From positions 1 to 5,490 of the forward strand of contig MAXT01000094.1 in NCBI GenBank assembly GCA_001751225.1: 5,490 bases of DNA, given 5' to 3'. Under the pieces are notes generated by a model. The model saw only the letters and a list, made by a program, of their open reading frames with translations, made no database searches and was not told the DNA's origin. Source of the stretch: Desulfuromonadales bacterium C00003107 (lineage in GTDB: Bacteria; Desulfobacterota; Desulfuromonadia; Desulfuromonadales; Syntrophotaleaceae). Numbering within the stretch: position 1 is the stretch's first letter; each line of letters opens with the position of its first letter. Shown here in pieces: positions 1 to 5,490 of the stretch. Both the position numbers and the translations under genes were made by a program.

Positions 1-2267
1 TCACTAAATTGATAAAGGATATGCGGTATCAGTTGGAACGTGCGAATATGCGAAGCCGAGAACTGAAGATTGTAACCGCAATCAGGTCTGACGTACTTAC
101 GGAACGTTTATTGCACGCGTTGGCAACCGGGAATTGGGTTGGTGGCAGATCTGGCGTTTCTCAGTTGTTGGAACGGAGCAATTATATAGCCACGTTAAGC
201 CATCTAAGACGGATAATTTCGCCCTTATCAAGGGCTCAGCCACATTTTGAAGCTCGTGACCTGCATCCCACGCAATGGGGGAAAATTTGTCCGACGGAAA
301 CACCAGAAGGTCCTAACTGTGGATTGGTGAAGAATTTTTCGCAGATGGTTGAAATAACGGTGGGGGTAGATACGGAAAGTTTTAAAGATGCTTTATATGC
401 ACTCGATATCGTTCCGCCCGCCCGTTCGTTGGAGATAGCAGCAAAAAACAGGGCTCGTATCTTTGTGAACGGCGATTTCTTGGGGTTCTCTACCGAGCCT
501 GAGATATTTGTAGATGAAGTGAGGCGGATGAGGAGGAAGGGTGAAATATCGAATCAAGTGAATCTCGCTCATTACAGCGGCAGAAGGGACATAATAATAA
601 ACTCTGATCGAGGAAGGGCGCGGAGACCGGCGATAATAGTGGAAAACGGAAAACCATTGGTTACGGCATCACACATAGAAAAGCTGAGAACTGGCGAAAT
701 GGGGTTTGAGGACCTGGTAAAGAAAGGAACGATAGAGTATATGGATGCGGAGGAAGAGGAGAATGCGCTGATAGCTATGAACGAAGAGGATTTAACAGGT
801 GTTGGTGCTAAGGATTATACGCATCTGGAAGTGGATCCCTCTTTGATTTTAGGCATAGTTGCAGGGTTGATACCGTATCCCGACCACAATTCGTCACCAC
901 GTAACACAATGGGCTGTGCTATGTCGAAACAATCATTAGGCATTTCATCTGCGAATTATAAACCTCGTGCCGATACCAGAACTCATATCATGTACAATCC
1001 ACAGAAGCCGTTAGTAAGGACGAGGACCGCCGACCTTATTTTACATGGTAAAAGGCCTGCGGGACAAAATTTTGTCGTTGCTGTTTTGAGCTATGAAGGT
1101 TATAATATGGAGGATGCACTGATTTTAAACCGTGCTACAATAAATCGGGGATTAGGAAGGAGTCATTTCTTCAGAACCTACGAGGGAGAGGAGAGGCGGT
1201 ATCCAGGTGGGGAAGAGGACAGGTTTGAGATACCTGATACTGAGATCGTGGGCGTGAGGACTCACGATGCCTATAACCAACTTGATGAGGATGGTATAAT
1301 AAATTCAGAGGTGGATGTGCTGCCAAATTCCGTGTTAATAGGGAAAACAAGTCCGCCAAGGTTTTTAGAGGAATCCACAGAGCTCTTGAGTCCTTTAGAA
1401 AGGCGAGATACCTCTGTTTGTACTCGGTCTAACGAGCAAGGGACAGTGGATTCTGTCGTGGTTATGGAATCGAGTAGCAACCGCAGATTAGCGAAAATCA
1501 GCGTTCGCGACCAGAAGATACCGGAAATAGGGGATAAGTTTGCATCCCGGCATGGTCAGAAGGGGGTTATTGGGCTAATCGTACCTCCCGAAGATATGCC
1601 ATTCACTGAAGAAGGAATCATCCCTGATATGATAATAAATCCTCATGCCATTCCTTCGAGGATGACTGTGGGGCACGTGCTGGAGATGATAGGCGGGAAA
1701 GTAGGTGCAATGGAAGGGCGGTACATAGACGGAACTGCCTTTTGGGGCGAGTCTGAGGAAGACTTAAGAGCAGGACTTGAGCGTACTGGATTCTCTCATA
1801 CAGGTAGAGAAGTAATGAGGAATGGTGAAACGGGAGAGAATATAGAAGCTGACGTCTTCATCGGTGTCGTGTACTATCAGAAATTGTATCACCTGGTTTC
1901 GGCTAAGATGCACGCGAGGGCGAGGGGTCCTGTGCAAATATTAACGAGACAACCTACGGAAGGAAAAGCAAGAGAGGGTGGACTTCGGTTTGGCGAGATG
2001 GAACGAGATGTTCTTATAGGTTATGGAGCTGCGATATCGCTGAAAGATAGACTATTGGATGAATCCGACCGGGTTGTTGAGCTGGTATGTGGCGCTTGTG
2101 GTATGATTGCGAGCCCTGATAGCAAAACGGGGTCTGTGCATTGCCCAAATTGTGGTTCTGATACGGATATATATCCGGTGGAGATGAGTTATGCGTTCAA
2201 GCTACTACTGGACGAAATGAAAGTGCTATGCATCGCACCGCGATTAATGTTGGAGGAGGCGGTCTGA
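1..2267 (+). CDS. rpoB: DNA-directed RNA polymerase subunit B (Rpb2/beta homologue), 5'-truncated by window edge
   Basis: Second-largest catalytic subunit of archaeal RNAP, cytoplasmic; it pairs with A'/A'' to form the active-site cleft. The reading frame is open from the left edge (first full codon at base 3) to TGA at 2265-2267, about 754 codons. Fused archaeal B is usually about 1,100-1,130 residues, so roughly 370 N-terminal residues (protrusion, lobe) lie upstream. Seen in order: the fork region with [15 protein letters not shown] and [18 protein letters not shown] (about 125-325); external domains; the hybrid-binding core starting [16 protein letters not shown] (about 894-945), then [11 protein letters not shown] (about 1098-1130) and [12 protein letters not shown] (1533-1565) with its conserved lysines at 1536 and 1560; [20 protein letters not shown] (about 1950-2010); and the C-terminal zinc ribbon, CGAC at 2088-2099 and CPNC at 2142-2153. 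The TTG at 9 and ATG at 21 are not starts, because family sequence continues through them to the edge. B is not split into B''/B' at the usual methanogen break, just after [13 protein letters not shown]. No frameshift or missing key residue was seen. Confidence 0.97.
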   Translation, partial: TKLIKDMRYQLERANMRSRELKIVTAIRSDVLTERLLHALATGNWVGGRSGVSQLLERSNYIATLSHLRRIISPLSRAQPHFEARDLHPTQWGKICPTETPEGPNCGLVKNFSQMVEITVGVDTESFKDALYALDIVPPARSLEIAAKNRARIFVNGDFLGFSTEPEIFVDEVRRMRRKGEISNQVNLAHYSGRRDIIINSDRGRARRPAIIVENGKPLVTASHIEKLRTGEMGFEDLVKKGTIEYMDAEEEENALIAMNEEDLTGVGAKDYTHLEVDPSLILGIVAGLIPYPDHNSSPRNTMGCAMSKQSLGISSANYKPRADTRTHIMYNPQKPLVRTRTADLILHGKRPAGQNFVVAVLSYEGYNMEDALILNRATINRGLGRSHFFRTYEGEERRYPGGEEDRFEIPDTEIVGVRTHDAYNQLDEDGIINSEVDVLPNSVLIGKTSPPRFLEESTELLSPLERRDTSVCTRSNEQGTVDSVVVMESSSNRRLAKISVRDQKIPEIGDKFASRHGQKGVIGLIVPPEDMPFTEEGIIPDMIINPHAIPSRMTVGHVLEMIGGKVGAMEGRYIDGTAFWGESEEDLRAGLERTGFSHTGREVMRNGETGENIEADVFIGVVYYQKLYHLVSAKMHARARGPVQILTRQPTEGKAREGGLRFGEMERDVLIGYGAAISLKDRLLDESDRVVELVCGACGMIASPDSKTGSVHCPNCGSDTDIYPVEMSYAFKLLLDEMKVLCIAPRLMLEEAV
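2252..2259 (+). promoter_or_regulatory. Strong Shine-Dalgarno site for rpoA1
   Basis: GGAGGAGG lies inside the last codons of rpoB (Leu-Glu-Glu-Ala), nine bases before the ATG at 2269. It matches the archaeal 16S anti-Shine-Dalgarno well and fixes the A' start. With the rpoB stop only one base before the ATG, it implies that ribosomes finishing B restart directly on A', which would keep the two subunits near equal amounts. Confidence 0.8.
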
Positions 2268-2268
2268 G

Positions 2269-5200
2269 ATGAGGACGAAGAAGATAAAGGGCTTAAAATT
2301 CGGTCTACTGTCACCGAAAGAGATAAGGAAGATGAGCGCTGCGAAGGTAATAACAGCCGATACATACGGAGAAGACGGTTTTCCAATAGAGATGGGTTTG
2401 GTGAACCAGCGGTTAGGTGTTATTGACCCGGGGTTAAGATGTAAAACATGTGGTGGCAGAATGGGTGAATGTCCAGGCCATTTTGGTCATATAGAGCTCG
2501 CGGCGCCAGTTATGCACATAGGGTATGTCAAACTGATATACCGAATACTAAACGCAACGTGCAGGAAATGTGGCAGGGTCTTGCTGGATGAAGGAGAACG
2601 AAAGCAGTTTTTAGAAGAAATAGCGAAATACCGTGAGCGACAAGAGGATATAGGCACTGTGGTGAAGCTTATATTCAAAGAAGCGGCGAAGAAGGAGGTA
2701 TGTATGTATTGCGGTGAATACTTTAGTATAGCTGCAGAAGGTTTAGAGGAGGATATGGGTACTGGTGCTGTCTCGAATAAATTGAAGAAAAAATTTGAAG
2801 AGGCTGGTTTTTCAATTTCTAAAAAAGCTTTACTTAAGAAAGAGATGGACAATAAATGTCTGTTTAGCTGGCGTGATGTTCTCGAGAACGATGGTGAGCA
2901 GCTACGAAATTCATTGATTGATAATTTTGATATTACTTGGGCGAAAAATGCCACCATCACGAAAATCCAGAAAGAGAGGCGGATATCTGTTTCCGACGGC
3001 AAAAAATCGGTCGATATTACTATAACGTCGAAAAAAGATAGAATAACCATTGAACTTGGCGATGGGGTTTCATATGAGCTACCGGTGAAGAAGGCTCTGG
3101 GTAAGCTAAACATATTCAATTATAAATGGGAAATAGAGGATGGAGAGAAGGTCTATATTCTAAAACGCGTGGCTGAGATGTTAAACATTTACTGCGGCGA
3201 GCGTATGAGGCGGATAAAATACGATAAACCTACTACTTACAAGGAGATAGATGAAGAAGGAAACGAGCGTAGATTGATGCCCACTGACGTGCGAGAGCGG
3301 CTTGAAAGGATACCTGACGAGGATACTGCATATTTAGGAATGGATTCAAAAAGTGCAAGACCCGAGTGGATGGTCCTTACCGTACTACCTGTCCCTCCTG
3401 TAACTGCAAGACCTTCTATCACATTGGAGAGCGGGCAAAGAAGCGAAGATGACCTCACACATAAATTGGTGGATATAATAAGGATAAACCAGCGGTTCAT
3501 GGAAAATAGGGATGCGGGTGCGCCGCAATTGATAATAGAAGATCTGTGGGAACTTCTTCAGTATCACGTAAGCACCTATTTCGATAACGATATTGCAGGG
3601 GTGCCTCCTGCGCGACATAGGAGTGGCAGACCTCTTAAGACTATGGCGCAACGGTTAAAGGGAAAAGAAGGTAGATTTAGAGGTTCGTTATCCGGAAAAA
3701 GGGTGAATTTCTCTGCTCGAACGGTTATATCCCCTGATCCTGACATAGATATAGGAGAGGTTGGCGTTCCAGAAGATATCGCAAAAGAGTTGACCATCAC
3801 CGTTAATGTAACTGAACGAAACCGCAAACTATTGAGCGAGACCGTTCAGAGGGGTAAGAACCATCCGGGTGCTAATTATGTGCGAAGAGCAGATGGTAAA
3901 AAGGTAAAAGTAACGGATATCAATTACGAGACGTTAGCAGAAGAGTTAGACATAGGGTGGAAGGTGGAAAGGCATCTTGTAGATGGCGACCTCGTTTTGT
4001 TCAACAGGCAGCCCTCTCTGCATAGATTGAGCATAATGACGCATTATGTGCGTGTGATGCCCGGTAAAACGTTCAGATTAAATCCGTCCGTATGTCCCCC
4101 CTACAATGCCGATTATGACGGTGATGAAATGAACCTGCATGTGCTGCAGACAGAGGAAGCGAGGGCTGAGGCTAAGATTCTGATGGCGGTGCAGCGAAAC
4201 ATAATATCACCCAGATTTGGCAGACCTATTATCGGTGGCCTTCACGATTACATCACGGGGATATACTTACTTACAGAAGGAGTGAAGAACTTTGAGAAGG
4301 AGGTAGTGCTGGATATACTGGATAATGTGGATGTTAATGATTTGGGCGAACCTGCGGGGACATACACGTCGAGCGTTTACGAGGAAATCCCGTATTGGAC
4401 CAACAAGCAAATATTCAGCCAGATCTTACCTAAGGACCTGGATTTGCAATTTCGTGCTACGGTGTGCGAGAAGTGCACCGAGAAAGGCTTGACGTGTGAG
4501 AAAGAGAAATGCCCCCATGAGGCGTATGTTTTAATAAAAGGGGGGAAATTGATATGTGGAGTAATAGATGAAGCAGCGGTAGGCTCGTTCAAAGGGCGAA
4601 TAATAGACAGAATATTCAGGCACTATGGGGAAGTACCAGCAAAAGAGTTTATAAGAGATGTTTCTCGACTCGCTATTAATTATATTCTGCAAAGTGGTTT
4701 CAGCTTCGGGATAAGCGATGAGGATATACCAACGGAAGGAAAAGAGCAGATAAGAGAAGAGGCGGTGCGTGAAGCAGAGAAGAATGTTGATTTGTTGATA
4801 AGGGCGTACGATGCAGAAGAGCTGGAGGCTTTACCAGGGCGGACGGTGGAGGAGTCGCTGGAGCTGTTGATAATGCAGAATCTTGGTCGTGCGAGAGATG
4901 AGGCCGGGAATATTGCAGAAAAGTATCTCGGCATAGCGAACCCGGGGGTGCTGATGGCAAGATCGGGTGCACGTGGTTCTATGCTCAATTTAACGCAAAT
5001 GACTGCGTGCGTGGGTCAGCAATCTGTCCGTGGAGAACGGATAAGGCGGGGCTACCAGCAGAGAACGTTGCCTCACTTTAGACCCGGTGACCGTAGTGCA
5101 GATGCGCGTGGCTTCGTGAGAGCGTCATTCAAGGATGGGTTATCCCCCGCAGAATACTTCTTCCACGCAGTTGGAGGTCGGGAAGCATTGGTGGACACCG

Positions 5201-5415
5201 CTGTCCGTACTTCTCAGAGCGGATACTTCCAGAGGCGGCTCATTAACGCTTTACAGGACCTTGAAGTGAAGTATGATGGAACAGTCCGAGAAACAAGGGA
5301 TACCGTCGTACAATTCAAATACGGTGAAGATGGTGTTGACCCCTCAAAAACTGAAGGTGGGAAAGTTGTGGATATAGACGAGATAATAAGAGAAGAGATA
5401 GAGGAGAGTGCATAG
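2269..5415 (+). CDS. rpoA1: DNA-directed RNA polymerase subunit A' (N-terminal part of Rpb1/beta'), with extra clamp domain
   Basis: Largest-subunit N-terminal piece of archaeal RNAP, carrying the catalytic Mg site. The start ATG has a strong ribosome-binding site and begins the family N-terminus (KFGLLSPKEIRKMS, KVITADTY). Clamp zinc site 1 is C58, C61, C68, H71; site 2 is C98, C101, C145, C148. An insertion of about 161 residues follows (about 151-311; see separate entry). The family sequence resumes at IKYDKPTTYKE. Next are LPVPPVTARPS (373-383), RLKGKEGRFRGSLSGKRVNF (462-481, switch/active-site wall), LFNRQPSLHRLS (577-588), the catalytic loop NADYDGD (613-619; D615, D617, D619 bind Mg), the pore/funnel with GFSFGISDEDIP (810-821), SMLNLTQM, and the bridge helix (about 958-993). 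The C-terminus ends soon after YGEDGVDP, the normal A'/A'' break. Length is 1048 residues, against roughly 870-910 typical; without the insertion it would be 887. Oddities: Tyr616 in place of the usual Phe in NADFDGD, bridge-helix changes V968, A973 and F987, and a C733/C736/C743/C748 cluster. The stop is TAG. Confidence 0.97.
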   Translation: MRTKKIKGLKFGLLSPKEIRKMSAAKVITADTYGEDGFPIEMGLVNQRLGVIDPGLRCKTCGGRMGECPGHFGHIELAAPVMHIGYVKLIYRILNATCRKCGRVLLDEGERKQFLEEIAKYRERQEDIGTVVKLIFKEAAKKEVCMYCGEYFSIAAEGLEEDMGTGAVSNKLKKKFEEAGFSISKKALLKKEMDNKCLFSWRDVLENDGEQLRNSLIDNFDITWAKNATITKIQKERRISVSDGKKSVDITITSKKDRITIELGDGVSYELPVKKALGKLNIFNYKWEIEDGEKVYILKRVAEMLNIYCGERMRRIKYDKPTTYKEIDEEGNERRLMPTDVRERLERIPDEDTAYLGMDSKSARPEWMVLTVLPVPPVTARPSITLESGQRSEDDLTHKLVDIIRINQRFMENRDAGAPQLIIEDLWELLQYHVSTYFDNDIAGVPPARHRSGRPLKTMAQRLKGKEGRFRGSLSGKRVNFSARTVISPDPDIDIGEVGVPEDIAKELTITVNVTERNRKLLSETVQRGKNHPGANYVRRADGKKVKVTDINYETLAEELDIGWKVERHLVDGDLVLFNRQPSLHRLSIMTHYVRVMPGKTFRLNPSVCPPYNADYDGDEMNLHVLQTEEARAEAKILMAVQRNIISPRFGRPIIGGLHDYITGIYLLTEGVKNFEKEVVLDILDNVDVNDLGEPAGTYTSSVYEEIPYWTNKQIFSQILPKDLDLQFRATVCEKCTEKGLTCEKEKCPHEAYVLIKGGKLICGVIDEAAVGSFKGRIIDRIFRHYGEVPAKEFIRDVSRLAINYILQSGFSFGISDEDIPTEGKEQIREEAVREAEKNVDLLIRAYDAEELEALPGRTVEESLELLIMQNLGRARDEAGNIAEKYLGIANPGVLMARSGARGSMLNLTQMTACVGQQSVRGERIRRGYQQRTLPHFRPGDRSADARGFVRASFKDGLSPAEYFFHAVGGREALVDTAVRTSQSGYFQRRLINALQDLEVKYDGTVRETRDTVVQFKYGEDGVDPSKTEGGKVVDIDEIIREEIEESA
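2719..3201 (+). other. In-frame inserted domain in A' clamp (about 161 residues)
   Basis: Residues about 151-311 of A' have no counterpart in the family as I know it. In ordinary A' proteins the second CxxC of zinc site 2 is followed by Gly-Glu, about four residues, and then I-K-x-x-K-P. Here C145-x-x-C148-G-E is followed by the insert, and a second YCGE (308-311) sits at exactly the usual spacing before IKYDKP. Within it residues 167-195 are Lys-rich and probably helical. Residues 199-283 run FSWRDVLEND, then FDITWAKNA (220-228), SVSDGKKS (240-247), strand-like ITIELGDGVSYELPVKK (259-275) and GKLNIFN (278-284), which reads as a small beta-rich domain. GC is 111/300 (37%) over 2761-3060, against 137/300 (46%) over 3421-3720. 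It does not look like an intein: no His-Asn splice end and no intein blocks. Boundaries are uncertain by several residues because of the YCGE repeat. Function unknown; it should project from the clamp surface. Confidence 0.8.
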
Positions 5416-5421
5416 ACCAAG

Positions 5422-5490
5422 ATGGGGGATAAGAAAGAAGTAGCAAAAGATTTGGCTAACTTGGGTATAGATAATGAAATGGCGGAGCAA
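5422..5490 (+). CDS. rpoA2: Start of the next gene, probably RNA polymerase subunit A'' (C-terminal part of Rpb1/beta'), 3'-truncated
   Basis: An ATG six bases after the A' stop opens a frame that continues without a stop to the window edge, giving 23 residues beginning MGDKKEVAKDLANLGIDNE, a charged and probably helical N-terminus. The residues themselves are not diagnostic, because A'' N-termini vary. The call rests on position: A'' normally follows A' in archaeal RNAP operons, and A' here stops at the usual break, so the trigger loop and clamp C-terminus must be encoded elsewhere, most simply here. The frame is the same as that of A'. The nearest purine-rich ribosome-binding candidate, GGAG at 5403-5406, is 15 bases upstream, which is long, so coupling to termination on A' is likely. 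It could instead be an unrelated small gene, but that is less likely. Confidence 0.65.
   Translation, partial: MGDKKEVAKDLANLGIDNEMAEQ

Noticed and set aside
9..23. TTG at 9 or ATG at 21 as the start of an independent B' gene
   Set aside because: The residues around them ([13 protein letters not shown]) are internal family sequence of B, the frame is open to the window edge, and the usual methanogen B''/B' break lies about 300 bases further on.
2487..3119. Long antisense open frame of 210 codons opposite A'
   Set aside because: It lies wholly within the conserved and inserted parts of rpoA1, has a low-complexity Ser/Phe-rich translation typical of a shadow frame, and shows no recognisable family or ribosome-binding site.
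2719..3201. The A' insertion as an intein
   Set aside because: No Cys/Ser-led splice start paired with a terminal His-Asn, no recognisable intein or homing-endonuclease blocks, and the site is a variable zinc-site edge instead of a conserved catalytic motif.
4680..4988. Overlapping antisense open frames of 90-102 codons opposite the funnel region of A'
   Set aside because: Two overlapping shadows of a highly conserved sense gene, with Ser/Pro-rich translations and no supporting signals.
5416..5421. Promoter or terminator between rpoA1 and the next gene
   Set aside because: Only six bases separate the genes, and no T-run or TATA/BRE-like element was evident; operon continuation explains the spacing.

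Overview
The window is a slice of an archaeal RNA polymerase (RNAP) operon, all on the + strand and almost entirely coding. In order it holds the 3' two-thirds of rpoB (subunit B, homologue of Pol II Rpb2 and bacterial beta), a complete rpoA1 (A', the first two-thirds of the Rpb1/beta' homologue), and the first 23 codons of a third gene that by position should be rpoA2 (A'', the rest of Rpb1). The split of the largest subunit into A' and A'' directly identifies an archaeon. Protein wording is closest, from memory, to the Methanomicrobia/Halobacteria side of the Euryarchaeota (a methanogen, methane oxidiser or relative). GC is moderate (hand counts of about 46% in one ordinary stretch of A'). 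Lineage below that level is not established.

Layout: 1-2267 is rpoB, open at the left edge. One base later, preceded by a strong GGAGGAGG ribosome-binding site, rpoA1 runs 2269-5415. Six bases after its TAG stop an ATG at 5422 opens the next gene, which runs off the right edge. There is no intergenic stretch long enough for a promoter or terminator, and no RNA gene, CRISPR, insertion sequence or origin was seen. The three genes look like one cotranscribed, translationally coupled unit whose products assemble into the catalytic core: A' supplies the Mg-binding NADYDGD loop and bridge helix, B supplies the facing active-site wall and hybrid-binding surface, and A'' would supply the trigger loop and the end of the clamp.

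The main surprise is in A'. At 1048 residues it is about 160 longer than usual for the family. The whole excess is one in-frame block (residues about 151-311, bases about 2719-3201) placed directly after the last cysteine pair of the second clamp zinc site, and bounded by two copies of the tetrapeptide YCGE. The block is AT-richer (37% GC over 2761-3060 by hand count, against 46% in 3421-3720) and contains a WxxV...DITWAKNA...SDGKKS...GKLNIF pattern that I associate from memory with a promiscuous module in other archaeal proteins. It looks like an acquired domain on the surface of the RNAP clamp.

Other points worth a look: B is continuous where many methanogens and haloarchaea split it into B'' and B'; the bridge helix carries several substitutions at normally invariant positions; a four-cysteine cluster lies in the pore/funnel part of A'; and A' and the next gene are in the same frame, separated by a single amber codon plus two sense codons.
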